Positions 29,237 through 38,480 of a DNA stretch of 64,000 nucleotides are shown here, in pieces. The position numbers and the translations under genes are program-made. Below the pieces are notes generated by a model. The model was not told the origin of the DNA. It saw only the letters and a list, made by a program, of their open reading frames with translations, and searched no databases. Source of the stretch: Sphingobacterium alkalisoli (GTDB lineage: Bacteria; Bacteroidota; Bacteroidia; Sphingobacteriales; Sphingobacteriaceae); NCBI RefSeq assembly GCF_005049105.1, contig NZ_SUKA01000003.1:186001-250000 (forward strand), given 5' to 3'. How positions within the stretch are numbered: the first letter of the stretch is position 1; each line of letters opens with the position of its first letter.

Positions 29237-29864
29237 ATGATACATTTTTTTCATGCAATTTCCAATCTTTTACAAATCGGTCCATGAGATGTGCACGCTC
29301 TTGAGAATTAATATTCATCAAACACATTACTGCCTCTCCGCAAATAAATGAAATAAATCCGACTGACTTTTGGATCAGATCTGCGGAGAACGTGATGCGC
29401 TTATCTCTAGTACAAACAGTGAAATAATTTGTTTTCAATTTCCGTATTTTAATTTCGGAAATGAGTAGGTGCAAGTGTTCTTCCCACGTGCTAATCTGAA
29501 GAGTAAGCTGTTGCAGTAAAAGGCTGTATTGCATATGTTTGACAGCATTTTCATGGATTGGATAAGCTGATGAGTATATTTTATCCGCAAGAAGGTATGG
29601 ATTTGATGTCCGTGCCTTGATTACAAGCGTGTAAACCCGATCGAAAATCTGAAAATTGTCGAACTGCTTCTCGGAATAGCTATTTGTTATATAGCTGTTG
29701 ATCAATCGTTTATTAGCACGTATAAAGGCGTATAACTCAGCCGTAGGGAAGGTATGTGGCACATGCAAATAAATCATTTGATTTCTATAGCCGCCGATAA
29801 CAATGCTCTTGGAGGACGATTCAACGAAAATCCTAAACGTATAGCCGTCTACTTCTATAATCAT
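29214..29864 (-). CDS. YgjP/DUF45-like protein with degenerate zinc motif
   Basis: 216 residues that can be laid on the YgjP metallopeptidase layout: MIYLHVPHTFPTAELYAFI near 30-48 (matching the VSAP-EEL-FI region), FQIFDRVYTLVI near 72, then EIKIRKLKTNYFTVC near 137-151 (matching the KSRWGSC segment) and KRITFSADLIQKSVGFISFICGEAVM. The HELAH motif expected at that last place reads GEAVM, and the downstream NHS histidine reads NSQ. So the fold seems kept while all three zinc histidines are lost. It is probably a pseudoenzyme with a binding or scaffold role (inference). First gene of the operon ending in the MpaB-like oxygenase. Confidence 0.6.
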   Translation of the reverse strand: MIIEVDGYTFRIFVESSSKSIVIGGYRNQMIYLHVPHTFPTAELYAFIRANKRLINSYITNSYSEKQFDNFQIFDRVYTLVIKARTSNPYLLADKIYSSAYPIHENAVKHMQYSLLLQQLTLQISTWEEHLHLLISEIKIRKLKTNYFTVCTRDKRITFSADLIQKSVGFISFICGEAVMCLMNINSQERAHLMDRFVKDWKLHEKNVSYEREYTD

Positions 29865-29905
29865 CTTGTATAAAATAGTTACTTAACATTTTGCGTAGTA
29901 TTTAT

Positions 29906-29913
29906 TATGTTTG
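29906..29913 (+). promoter_or_regulatory. Probable -7 element of the M13 peptidase gene
   Basis: TATGTTTG matches the Bacteroidota -7 consensus TAnnTTTG exactly and lies 22 bases before the ATG at 29936. A clear -33 TTG at the usual spacing is not visible. Confidence 0.5.
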
Positions 29914-29935
29914 CATATAATAATATAGTATAAAT

Positions 29936-31939
29936 ATGAAAAAAATTTTTGTATTGACAGCGTTATTATCGACTTCTAGCTATTCTTTTGCTCAAGAAGG
30001 TAAAGCGATTAATCTGTCTCTTATGGATCAAACAATCCGCCCCCAAGATGATTTTTATAATTATGTGAATGGAAACTGGATGAAGAAAGTGGAAATTCCT
30101 TCGGATAAAGCACGCTGGGGATCTTTTGACGAGCTCCGTGAAAATACCGATATAGCCAGTTTAAAAATTTTAAAAGAATCCTTAGATACAAAATTTGAAA
30201 GAGGTTCGGATGGTCAAAAAATAGCAGATCTGTATAAATCGTATATCGACTTTACAACCCGCGACCAAATAGGATTAAAACCAATCCAAGATCAGCTACA
30301 GGCGTTGGATAAAGTAGGTAGTCTAAACGATCTATATGCATACTTTGTTAAATATGGCCCAACCGGAGGAAATCCCTTTTTTGGAGGCTATGTGTATGCT
30401 CACATGAAAAACAGCGATATGAATGCAGTATACCTTGGAGGGGGAACTTTAGGACTAGGTCGTTCATACTACCAAAAGGTCGACGAAAAGAACACGGAAA
30501 CCTTGGCTGAGTATAGTAATTTTATTTCGAAGCTTTACAGCAAAGCGGACCAGAAGACACGCGACCTGAAGGGGCCTAAAGTCGTTGAATTTGAAAAATC
30601 AATAGCAGCTAACCTGAAGACAATTGAAGAATCACGTGATGCACAAAAAAGATACAATCCAGTAGCAGTTAAAGACTTGAAAGACCTCGTCAAAAATATG
30701 GATGTAGCGCAGTATTTAGCAGATCTAGGTTTCAAAACGGATACCGTGATCATTGGAGAACTGAAATACTACCAAAATCTAGATCAGATCCTGAATCAAA
30801 CAAATCTTCCGGAAATCAAAGAATATCTCAAATTCCATATTATCAATGGTGCTACGGGTTATTTAACAAAGGAATTGGATGAATTGTCGTTTGATTTTTA
30901 CGGGCGTAAATTAAAAGGCCAAAAGGAACAACGTGCGCTCGACAAACGTGGTTTGGAATTTGTGAATGGCACGGTAGGGGATCTATTGGGTAAATTATAC
31001 GTGGAAGAACATTTTCCAGAAGAAGCAAAAGTGGCGTGTGAGGAACTGGTGCAGTATTTAATAAAATCCTTTGAATTACACATTAACAGCTTAGCGTGGA
31101 TGTCGCCAGTGACGAAAGGGAAGGCACTCGAGAAATTAGCAAAGTTCAATGTAAAGATAGGGTACCCAGACAAATGGAAAGATTATTCAAAAATGCAGGT
31201 GGGGACTTCGTTATACGATAATATACAAAGTATCAATTTGTGGGCATTTCAACAGAATTTAGAAAAGCAGGGGAAACCTGTCGATAAAACGGAATGGGGC
31301 ATGACGCCGCAAACAGTAAATGCTTATTATAATCCATTGTTTAACGAAATTGTATTCCCCGCTGCGATATTACAGCCTCCATTTTACGATTATAAAGCAG
31401 ATGCCGCAGTTAACTTTGGTGGGATCGGTGCTGTTATCGGTCATGAACTATCTCATGGATTTGATGATTCGGGATCGCAGTACGACGGAAATGGTAATTT
31501 GAACAATTGGTGGACGGAAGAGGATAAAGCAAAATTTGACGCTGCCGCTAATGCTTTGGTTGCACAGTTTGAGAGATACGAACCGGTTCCGGGAGTATTT
31601 GTCAACGGTCGTTTTACATTAGGTGAAAACATTGGTGATTTAGGTGGTTCGTCGGTAGCTTTTGATGCATTAAAAATGTACCTAAATGACAAAGGAAATC
31701 CTGGTAAAATAGACGGATTTACACCAGAGCAGCGTTTTTTCCTATCATGGGCCACCATATGGCGGACCAAAAATACAGATGAATTTGTCGTAAACCAGGT
31801 AAAAACAGATCCTCATTCTCCAGCACAGTATCGCGCATTTGCACCTATTATTAACTTGGATGGTTTCCACGAAGCGTGGAGTACAAAGGAAGGTGATAAG
31901 CTTTATGTGCCGAAAGATAAGCGTATTAGAATCTGGTAA
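29936..31939 (+). CDS. M13-family (neprilysin/PepO-like) metallopeptidase
   Basis: 667 residues with a signal peptide (MKKIFVLTALLSTSSYSFAQ), so periplasmic or exported. The mature protein has the M13 N-terminal helical domain (PQDDFYNYVNGNWMKK) and catalytic domain: NAYYNPLFNEIVFPAAIL near 460, HELSH zinc motif in VIGHELSHGFDD near 500-510, and GENIGDLGG near 560, whose Glu is the third ligand. The C-terminus RIRIW keeps the family's final tryptophan. It should cut short peptides. Monocistronic with its own terminator. Confidence 0.96.
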   Translation: MKKIFVLTALLSTSSYSFAQEGKAINLSLMDQTIRPQDDFYNYVNGNWMKKVEIPSDKARWGSFDELRENTDIASLKILKESLDTKFERGSDGQKIADLYKSYIDFTTRDQIGLKPIQDQLQALDKVGSLNDLYAYFVKYGPTGGNPFFGGYVYAHMKNSDMNAVYLGGGTLGLGRSYYQKVDEKNTETLAEYSNFISKLYSKADQKTRDLKGPKVVEFEKSIAANLKTIEESRDAQKRYNPVAVKDLKDLVKNMDVAQYLADLGFKTDTVIIGELKYYQNLDQILNQTNLPEIKEYLKFHIINGATGYLTKELDELSFDFYGRKLKGQKEQRALDKRGLEFVNGTVGDLLGKLYVEEHFPEEAKVACEELVQYLIKSFELHINSLAWMSPVTKGKALEKLAKFNVKIGYPDKWKDYSKMQVGTSLYDNIQSINLWAFQQNLEKQGKPVDKTEWGMTPQTVNAYYNPLFNEIVFPAAILQPPFYDYKADAAVNFGGIGAVIGHELSHGFDDSGSQYDGNGNLNNWWTEEDKAKFDAAANALVAQFERYEPVPGVFVNGRFTLGENIGDLGGSSVAFDALKMYLNDKGNPGKIDGFTPEQRFFLSWATIWRTKNTDEFVVNQVKTDPHSPAQYRAFAPIINLDGFHEAWSTKEGDKLYVPKDKRIRIW

Positions 31940-31968
31940 GATAGTGATACTATATAAGTATAAACAAT

Positions 31969-31996
31969 AAAAGGCCATTTTTTCAATGGCCTTTTT
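31969..31996. terminator. Bidirectional terminator after M13 peptidase gene
   Basis: An 11-bp stem (31969-31979 with 31985-31995) with AAAAGGCCATT on the left arm and T5 after the right arm; it can also end the convergent small coiled-coil gene. Confidence 0.85.
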
Positions 31997-32016
31997 CATT
32001 TAAACCTTATTGCTCT

Positions 32017-32310
32017 TTACTTAAGATTCTTAATTTCTTCTTGCTCACGCAGTTTGTCAACATTGTTCTTTTCACCAAACTCTTCGGTTTTATTCTGGAA
32101 TGATTCTAAAATTTCTTTTATCGATTCAGAATTGTCAGCTGTGCGTTGATAAATATCAGGCATTTTGCTTTCTATAGTTTTATCCCCGAGTTCAATGTTA
32201 TCAACTTCTATTTTACCGATCTTTTCCAAAACCGCTTGTTGACTATTTCTCACGTCTTCTAATTCTCGTGAAATCTTTGCCATTAGATCAAATTTCTTTA
32301 ATTTATCCAT
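32017..32310 (-). CDS. Small coiled-coil protein of unknown function
   Basis: 97 residues, rich in K, E and N and without hydrophobic segments. Heptad-like spacing (LMAKISRELEDVRNSQQAVLEKIGKIE; SIKEILESFQNKTEEF) suggests a soluble coiled coil. No family recognised. It is bounded by terminators on both sides and so is its own transcription unit. Confidence 0.6.
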   Translation of the reverse strand: MDKLKKFDLMAKISRELEDVRNSQQAVLEKIGKIEVDNIELGDKTIESKMPDIYQRTADNSESIKEILESFQNKTEEFGEKNNVDKLREQEEIKNLK

Positions 32311-32366
32311 AGTCTTATTTATATTATGTTTCTACATAAAGAACCAATAGACTACAAAATTGTTTT

Positions 32367-32406
32367 AACGAAAAACAGCTTATCGACGGATAAGCTGTTT
32401 TTCGTT
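32367..32406. terminator. Terminator after aminotransferase gene
   Basis: A perfect 18-bp stem (32367-32384 with 32389-32406) around a GACG loop, with A5 and T5 inside the arms. It lies 15 bases past the end of the aminotransferase gene on the - strand. Confidence 0.88.
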
Positions 32407-32421
32407 AATTAAAAGGTATTT

Positions 32422-33621
32422 TTAAAACATTTTTCCCGGATAAACCTCCAGCGCTTTTTCTAAACATATTAAAGCCTTGCGTAAATCTTCTTGGTTTAAA
32501 ACATACGCTAATCGCACTTCATCTTTACCAAATCCCCCTGTACTATAGAATCCTGTCGCAGGTGCCATCATCACTGTTTCGTTGTCGTAACTAAAGTCTT
32601 CTAGCATCCATCGACAAAATTTGTCGGCATTATCAATGGGTAGCTTGGCAACAACGTAAAAAGCACCGCCCGGATTTGGACAAAAAACGCCTTTAATACC
32701 ATTTAAACCCTTAACTAATGTGTCTCTTCGAGCCGTATATTCTTTGGAAACAGCTTCGAAGTAGGAATCGGGGGTATCTACTGCAGCCTCTCCTGCAATT
32801 TGCCCCTCTAAGGATGGACTTAGACGTGCTTGTGCAAATTTTAAAGCAGTTTGGTATAATTCTTTATTTTTAGTGATCAAACAACCAATGCGCGCGCCGC
32901 AGGCCGAATAGCGTTTGGAAACAGTATCCAAAACCACGACGTGATTTTCTAAGCCTTCTAAGTGCATAGGGGAGATAAACTTTCGTCCATCGTAACAAAA
33001 CTCGCGATAGGCTTCATCTGAAAATAAATACAGATCATATTTAAGGCATAGAAGCCGTAGCGCTTCCAGCTCTTCTTGAGAGTACAAGTAACCAGTTGGA
33101 TTATTGGGGTTACATATAGCTATTGCCTTTGTCTTCTCCGTGATTACTTTTTCAAATTCGGCAATAGAAGGTAAAGCAAATCCGTTGTCAATATATGACA
33201 TGATTGGCTTGATAACGATATCTGATGAACAGGCAAAGCCATTGTAGTTGGCATAAAATGGTTCGGGAATAATGATCTCTTCACCTGGATTTAAACACGC
33301 TTGCATCGCAATCGTAATAGCCTCCGAACCTCCATTGGTGACTAATATATCGGTAGGAGCAACGCCATAATTCAGTTTATTGTAATACTCAGCCAATTTA
33401 CTTCTATAAGATGCTGTTCCTTCTGATGCAGTGTACGCCCATACTTTGAAGTCAATGTTTTTCAAGGCATTCAACATCACCTCAGGTGTTTGAATATCGG
33501 GTTGACCAATGTTTAAGTGATAGATCTTTTTACCGTCTTTTTTGGCTTGATCTGCAAAGGGAGTTAATTTTCGAATGGGCGAGGCAGGCATATTAATGCC
33601 TTTTTGTGAAATTTTTGGCAT
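32422..33621 (-). CDS. Class I/II PLP-dependent aminotransferase
   Basis: 399 residues, fold type I. Motifs: LNIGQPDIQTP near 40, VTNGGSEAITIAMQACL near 95-110, CNPNNPTGYLYSQEEL near 170-185, and VLDTVSKRYSACGARIG near 232-248, whose lysine should form the Schiff base with PLP; the Arg of GARIG contacts the phosphate. This is the aspartate/aromatic aminotransferase subgroup common in Bacteroidota. The exact amino donor is not set by sequence. Single gene. Confidence 0.92.
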   Translation of the reverse strand: MPKISQKGINMPASPIRKLTPFADQAKKDGKKIYHLNIGQPDIQTPEVMLNALKNIDFKVWAYTASEGTASYRSKLAEYYNKLNYGVAPTDILVTNGGSEAITIAMQACLNPGEEIIIPEPFYANYNGFACSSDIVIKPIMSYIDNGFALPSIAEFEKVITEKTKAIAICNPNNPTGYLYSQEELEALRLLCLKYDLYLFSDEAYREFCYDGRKFISPMHLEGLENHVVVLDTVSKRYSACGARIGCLITKNKELYQTALKFAQARLSPSLEGQIAGEAAVDTPDSYFEAVSKEYTARRDTLVKGLNGIKGVFCPNPGGAFYVVAKLPIDNADKFCRWMLEDFSYDNETVMMAPATGFYSTGGFGKDEVRLAYVLNQEDLRKALICLEKALEVYPGKMF

Positions 33622-33729
33622 GAACTATTCATTTTTGTTGTGTGCAAACTTAGATAAAATGCTTTGCATTCACGATACATAATTATAAAAAACTCCACTC
33701 GTAACAGACAACCGTGTTGGTCATAAAAA

Positions 33730-33753
33730 AAGCCACACGAACACGTGTGGCTT
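33730..33753 (-). terminator. Terminator after DUF1573 gene
   Basis: A 10-bp stem, AAGCCACACG (33730-33739) with CGTGTGGCTT (33744-33753), loop AACA. The A-run on its left gives a T-run on the - strand, 20 bases past the DUF1573 stop. Confidence 0.85.
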
Positions 33754-33772
33754 AAAAAATATTTGTAGTCGA

Positions 33773-34147
33773 TTACTGAACTGTTCCTTTAACAGTAAGG
33801 GTTTTTACAGGCGTCTTAGTATTAGATTTTACAGTGAAAGATTTGGTAAACGGTCCCTTGGCCGCCGCGTTAAACGTCGCCTTAATCGTGCCTGTCTCTC
33901 CTGGTTTAATAGGAGTTTTTGAGAAATCGGCTACAGAACAACCACATGATGGTGCTACCTCCGATATTATGATCGGAGCATCCCCTCCATTTGTAAATTT
34001 AAATTCGTGAGAAACTGGTGTTCCTTGGGGAATACTACCAAAGTCATGTGTTTCCTTTTCAAACTTAAACTCGCCAATGGCTACGCTCATTGCATTTAAC
34101 GAGATAAAGGCTAATACTACCGCTACTACATTTAAAACTTTATTCAT
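33773..34147 (-). CDS. DUF1573-family periplasmic protein
   Basis: 124 residues: signal peptide to about residue 25, then one Ig-like DUF1573 domain. Landmarks are FEKETHDFGSIPQGTPVSHEFKFTNGG, ISEVAPSCGCSVADFSK with the paired cysteines CGC, and PIKPGETGTIKATFNA. This family is widespread in Bacteroidota and its role is unknown. Single gene with its own terminator. Confidence 0.9.
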   Translation of the reverse strand: MNKVLNVVAVVLAFISLNAMSVAIGEFKFEKETHDFGSIPQGTPVSHEFKFTNGGDAPIIISEVAPSCGCSVADFSKTPIKPGETGTIKATFNAAAKGPFTKSFTVKSNTKTPVKTLTVKGTVQ

Positions 34148-34184
34148 AGTTATTATATTAAATATTATATTTCAATCTTTCCTT

Positions 34185-34199
34185 GTATATTCAATATAC
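34185..34199. promoter_or_regulatory. 15-bp palindrome upstream of DUF1573 gene
   Basis: GTATATT and AATATAC flank a single central C, 37 bases before the DUF1573 start. It could be an operator or part of a promoter, but AT-rich palindromes of this size also arise by chance. Confidence 0.3.
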
Positions 34200-34285
34200 G
34201 TACCAAATGTACCATTAATTGGATTGGAAATGATTTCAAGTACTTAAATTAACAATATTTTTACAAAATATTTAGCTACAACATA

Positions 34286-35251
34286 TTAGATAATTCCTTC
34301 TTTCAGTAGATCCTGAATATGTATAATACCTGTAAAGTCGTTGTTTTTGGTTACTAACAACTGTGCAATGTTGTTTTCACGCATCTTATGCAGCGCGTTT
34401 ACCGCTAGTTCGGCCGCATCAATCATCTTGGGCTGCTGTGCCATAATGTCTTTGGCAGTAAGATCTGAAATACTATTATGTTGTTCTAACATACGGCGTA
34501 TATCGCCATCGGTAATAATACCAATAATCTGATCCTTATCGATAACCGCTGTGGCACCTAGCCTGTACTTCGTGATGGTGATAATTACTTGTCGAATATT
34601 ATCTTCAGGTGATACAACGGGTTTGCCATTTGCATCTGATAAGTCCGCTACTTTAAGGTAGAGTTGCTTGCCTAGTGCCCCCCCTGGATGGTATCTCGCA
34701 AAATCCTTATCTGTAAACTGACGTGCAGATTGAAGACACACCGCAAGGGCATCACCCATTGCCAATTGAGCTGTCGTGCTGGTAGTTGGAGCTAAGTTGT
34801 TTGAACATGCTTCACGCTCCACTGTAGTATCTAAAATATAATCTGCGTGGTCGGCAAGAAACGATGTTGTATTTCCAACCAATGCTACAAGCGTATTTTG
34901 TCTGTGCTTTAAAAATGGTACGAGTACTTTTATTTCCGGAGTATTACCGCTTTTAGATAGCGCAATAATAAGGTCCTCTTTTTGGATAATTCCTAAATCG
35001 CCATGTATGGCATCTGCAGCATGCATGAATATGGCTGGAGTCCCAGTGGAATTTAAAGTTGCTACGATTTTTTGCGCAATGATAGCACTTTTGCCGATGC
35101 CCGTCAATATAACACGCCCTTTTAACGACAGTATTTCGTCGACCACCTGTTCAAAGTCAGCGTTGATTTTAGAAACCAGAGCCTGTATCGCCTGAGCCTC
35201 AAGCTCTAAAACCCGTATAGCCTCTTTTTTAATGTCTGTGTTGTTTTTCAC
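34286..35251 (-). CDS. kdsD: D-arabinose-5-phosphate isomerase (KpsF/GutQ family)
   Basis: 321 residues: SIS domain (about 35-170) with GRVILTGIGKSAIIAQKI, STGTPAIFMHAADAIHGDLG and ALSKSGNTPEIK, then two CBS repeats (about 205-320; IIGIITDGDIRRML and FTGIIHIQDLL). It turns ribulose-5-phosphate into arabinose-5-phosphate, the first step to Kdo for lipopolysaccharide. The next Kdo enzyme, KdsA, is encoded 2.3 kb away on the other side of recQ, which supports the call. Confidence 0.93.
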   Translation of the reverse strand: MKNNTDIKKEAIRVLELEAQAIQALVSKINADFEQVVDEILSLKGRVILTGIGKSAIIAQKIVATLNSTGTPAIFMHAADAIHGDLGIIQKEDLIIALSKSGNTPEIKVLVPFLKHRQNTLVALVGNTTSFLADHADYILDTTVEREACSNNLAPTTSTTAQLAMGDALAVCLQSARQFTDKDFARYHPGGALGKQLYLKVADLSDANGKPVVSPEDNIRQVIITITKYRLGATAVIDKDQIIGIITDGDIRRMLEQHNSISDLTAKDIMAQQPKMIDAAELAVNALHKMRENNIAQLLVTKNNDFTGIIHIQDLLKEGII

Positions 35252-35282
35252 CGAAAAAATGTTATTTTTACTTTAATATTTA

Positions 35283-35330
35283 CAAAAATAAGTTTTTTAA
35301 CTTAGTTACTTAAGAGTCTGTCTAATTTTG
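35283..35330. promoter_or_regulatory. Candidate divergent -7 elements between kdsD and recQ
   Basis: TATTTTTG on the - strand (35290-35283) faces kdsD, and TAATTTTG on the + strand (35323-35330) faces recQ; both fit TAnnTTTG. Neither has a clear -33 element, and the recQ one would leave a very short leader. Confidence 0.35.
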
Positions 35331-35341
35331 TGTCTGCGTCG

Positions 35342-37531
35342 ATGGAAATAGAAAAATCACTGTTTGATAATCTGCAAGAATTTTTTGGTTTTGATACTTT
35401 TAAAGGAGATCAGGAAGCAATTATTACAAATGTATTAAACAAAAAAGATACGTTCGTAATTATGCCGACTGGTGGAGGGAAGTCCATTTGTTATCAGTTA
35501 CCGGCATTAATGAGCGACGGAACGGCAATAGTAATATCACCGCTGATTGCATTGATGAAAAATCAGGTGGATCAGCTTCGTGCCTTCGGAGGGAATGATA
35601 GTATAGCACATTTTTTAAATTCATCTTTGAATAAAGGTGACATTACAAAAGTGAAAGCGGACGTTTCTGCAGGAAAAACAAAGTTGCTTTATGTGGCTCC
35701 AGAATCTTTATCGAAAGAGGACAATGTGCTTTTCCTAAAATCAATCAAGGTTTCGTTTGTAGCTGTTGATGAAGCACACTGTATTTCTGAATGGGGTCAT
35801 GATTTCCGTCCTGAATACCGAAAGATACGTCAAATTATTAACGGTATCGGCGAAAATATTCCTATAATTGCGCTGACGGCTACTGCAACACCAAAAGTAC
35901 AATCAGACATTCGAAAGAATTTACAAATGAATAACGCTGCATTATTCAAGTCGTCTTTCAACCGATCCAATCTGTATTATGATGTACGCCCCAAGAATAA
36001 AGTTGTAAGAGAAATTGTTAGATTCATAAAAAATAATACGGGTAAAACTGGAATTATTTATTGTCTTAGCCGCAAGAAAGTAGAGGAAATCGCCGAAGTT
36101 CTTAATATTAATGGAATAAAAGCACTGCCTTACCATGCAGGCTTAGACGCAAAAACTCGTGCTGATACGCAGGATAAGTTTTTGATGGAAGATGTAGAAG
36201 TAATTGTGGCGACTATTGCTTTTGGGATGGGAATAGACAAGCCCGATGTACGGTATGTGATCCACCATGATATCCCAAAGTCAATGGAAGGTTATTATCA
36301 AGAAACAGGTAGAGCTGGACGGGACGGGGGAGAAGGCCTTTGTGTCGCATTCTATTCTAAAAAAGATGTCGAAAAACTGACGAAATTCATGAAAGATAAA
36401 CCTGTGTCCGAACGAGAAATAGGTACACAGATATTAAAAGAAGTTATAGATTATTCTGAGTCTTCTGTGTGTCGTCGTAAGCAGATTTTGCACTATTTTG
36501 GGGAAAAATTTGATGAGACAGGTTGCAATAACATGTGCGATAACTGTAGAGCACCAAAAACTCATATTGATGCAGAAGAACCATTGTTCAAGGTTTTAGG
36601 TTTTATTAAAGAGCAAGGTGATAAATTTGACGACCATCATATTATTAATGTATTAATGGGACAAAACAATCAACCTGTTTCATCATACAAACACGATGAA
36701 CACAAGTTATTTGGCTCAGGAAAAGAAAATGGCGTAAATTATTGGAATTCGGTGATTCGTCAAGCGGAATTAGCTGATTTTATAAAAAAAGATATTGACC
36801 ACTACGGCTTACTGACATTAACGGAATCCGGCAAAAAGTATTTGAATAATCCGTATGCGATAAAATTCATCATTAATAAACCGATGGAATTTACAGATGA
36901 CGATGGTGGGGAAGATGTCACGCAAAGCTCAGCAGCTTTAGATACGGAGTTGCTCAAAATGCTTAAAGATCTACGAAAAAAAATAGCGAAGCAAAAGTCT
37001 TTACCTCCTTTTGTTATTTTTCAAGATCCTTCACTTGATGAAATGTGTACACATTATCCCATTACATCAGAAGAGCTGAAACAAATACATGGTGTTGGAT
37101 CGGGTAAAGTGACGAAATTTGGAGCTCCTTTTATTGCGCTAATAAAACAATACGTAGAGGATAACAACATTGATCGACCACAGGATCTTATTGTAAAAAG
37201 CACAGCGAATAAGTCTGCTCTAAAAGTATCTATAATTCAAAATATAGACCGTAAAATAGGATTGGGTGATATTGCATCAGCGAAAGGCATAAGCTATGAA
37301 GATCTGCTCAAAGAAGTGGAATCCATTGTATACTCTGGCACAAAATTAAATATAGGCTATTTTGTTGATGAGATGATTGATCAAGACTTACAAGATGAGG
37401 TATACGACTACTTTAAATCGGCCGAAGTTGATTCTATTAAAGAAGCATTAAAACAATTGGGTGAAGCAGATTATACGTATGAAGACATTCAACTGATGCG
37501 CATTAAGTTTATATCAGAATTAGGGAATTAA
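35342..37531 (+). CDS. recQ: ATP-dependent DNA helicase RecQ
   Basis: I chose the ATG at 35342 over a GTG four codons earlier. 729 residues: helicase core with Walker A MPTGGGKSICYQLPAL, DEAH box VAVDEAHCISEWGHDFRP, TATATPKV, and QETGRAGRDG; then the RecQ zinc site (cysteines in SVCRRKQILHYFG and TGCNNMCDNC), winged helix, and an HRDC domain (PPFVIFQDPSLDEMCTHYP). A further 100 residues at the C-terminus extend beyond E. coli RecQ, as usual in this phylum. It unwinds DNA 3' to 5' in recombination repair. It is 9 bases upstream of kdsA. Confidence 0.97.
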   Translation: MEIEKSLFDNLQEFFGFDTFKGDQEAIITNVLNKKDTFVIMPTGGGKSICYQLPALMSDGTAIVISPLIALMKNQVDQLRAFGGNDSIAHFLNSSLNKGDITKVKADVSAGKTKLLYVAPESLSKEDNVLFLKSIKVSFVAVDEAHCISEWGHDFRPEYRKIRQIINGIGENIPIIALTATATPKVQSDIRKNLQMNNAALFKSSFNRSNLYYDVRPKNKVVREIVRFIKNNTGKTGIIYCLSRKKVEEIAEVLNINGIKALPYHAGLDAKTRADTQDKFLMEDVEVIVATIAFGMGIDKPDVRYVIHHDIPKSMEGYYQETGRAGRDGGEGLCVAFYSKKDVEKLTKFMKDKPVSEREIGTQILKEVIDYSESSVCRRKQILHYFGEKFDETGCNNMCDNCRAPKTHIDAEEPLFKVLGFIKEQGDKFDDHHIINVLMGQNNQPVSSYKHDEHKLFGSGKENGVNYWNSVIRQAELADFIKKDIDHYGLLTLTESGKKYLNNPYAIKFIINKPMEFTDDDGGEDVTQSSAALDTELLKMLKDLRKKIAKQKSLPPFVIFQDPSLDEMCTHYPITSEELKQIHGVGSGKVTKFGAPFIALIKQYVEDNNIDRPQDLIVKSTANKSALKVSIIQNIDRKIGLGDIASAKGISYEDLLKEVESIVYSGTKLNIGYFVDEMIDQDLQDEVYDYFKSAEVDSIKEALKQLGEADYTYEDIQLMRIKFISELGN

Positions 37532-37540
37532 TATTTACAA

Positions 37541-38356
37541 ATGATTAATACATATTTGCCTCAAATAAAAAATGGGCAATCCAATCAGTTTTTCTTAATG
37601 GCGGGGCCTTGTGCCATCGAAGGTGAAGAAATCGCATTTAGAATTGTCGAAAAAATTGTTACCATTACGGATACGCTTGGTATACCTTATATTTTTAAAG
37701 GTTCATACCGTAAAGCAAATCGATCGCGTGTAGATTCATTTACAGGCATAGGGGATGAAAAAGCACTGAAGATCTTGGAGAAGGTGGGTAAGGAATTTGG
37801 TATTCCTACTGTAACAGATATTCACGAAAGCCACGAGGCGGCGCTGGCCGCAGCTTATGTGGATGTGCTACAGATACCTGCTTTTCTATGCCGTCAAACC
37901 GAATTATTAGTTGCAGCCGCCGAAACGGGAAAAGTAGTTAATATTAAGAAGGGCCAATTTCTATCGGCCGAGTCGATGAAATTTGCAGTTGATAAAATAA
38001 AAGAAGCTGGCAACGAAAAAGTATTCCTAACAGATCGTGGAAATACATTCGGCTATCAGGACCTTATTGTTGATTTTCGGGGAATCCCTACAATGCGTGC
38101 ATTCAATGTGCCAACAGTGATGGATTGTACGCATTCTTTACAACAACCTAATCAGACTTCTGGTGTAACTGGCGGAAAACCCGAGTTAATCGAAACCATT
38201 GCAAAAGCAGCTATCGCCGTAGGCGCCGATGGACTTTTTATAGAAACACATCCCGATCCGGCAAATGCCAAATCGGATGGTGCTAATATGCTTCATCTAG
38301 ATTATTTAGAAGATTTATTGATAAAATTAGTACGACTCAGAGAGGCAGTTTTATAG
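37541..38356 (+). CDS. kdsA: 3-deoxy-8-phosphooctulonate (Kdo-8-P) synthase
   Basis: 271 residues. KdsA signatures are present: FLMAGPCAIEGEE, FKGSYRKANRSRVDSFTGIG, VTDIHES, LQIPAFLCRQTELLVAAAETG, and FIETHPDPANAKSDGAN. It condenses arabinose-5-phosphate with phosphoenolpyruvate, the step after KdsD, to make the Kdo precursor for lipopolysaccharide. The cysteine in GPCAIEG hints at the metal-dependent class (inference). It follows recQ closely and ends at a strong terminator, so recQ-kdsA is probably a two-gene unit. Confidence 0.97.
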   Translation: MINTYLPQIKNGQSNQFFLMAGPCAIEGEEIAFRIVEKIVTITDTLGIPYIFKGSYRKANRSRVDSFTGIGDEKALKILEKVGKEFGIPTVTDIHESHEAALAAAYVDVLQIPAFLCRQTELLVAAAETGKVVNIKKGQFLSAESMKFAVDKIKEAGNEKVFLTDRGNTFGYQDLIVDFRGIPTMRAFNVPTVMDCTHSLQQPNQTSGVTGGKPELIETIAKAAIAVGADGLFIETHPDPANAKSDGANMLHLDYLEDLLIKLVRLREAVL

Positions 38357-38377
38357 TCTCTGACAGTTTTCAACAAT

Positions 38378-38420
38378 AAAGCGAGGTCTAAAAATTAGTT
38401 AATTTTTAGACCTCGCTTTT
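38378..38420. terminator. Strong terminator after kdsA
   Basis: A perfect 19-bp stem (38378-38396 with 38401-38419), loop AGTT, with flanking T-rich right arm. Convergent genes on both sides may share it. Confidence 0.9.
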
Positions 38421-38480
38421 GAAAGATTTACTCATCGAAAACGGAGCGGCCACCAACGGCAAATTGCCTAATTCCTTTTT

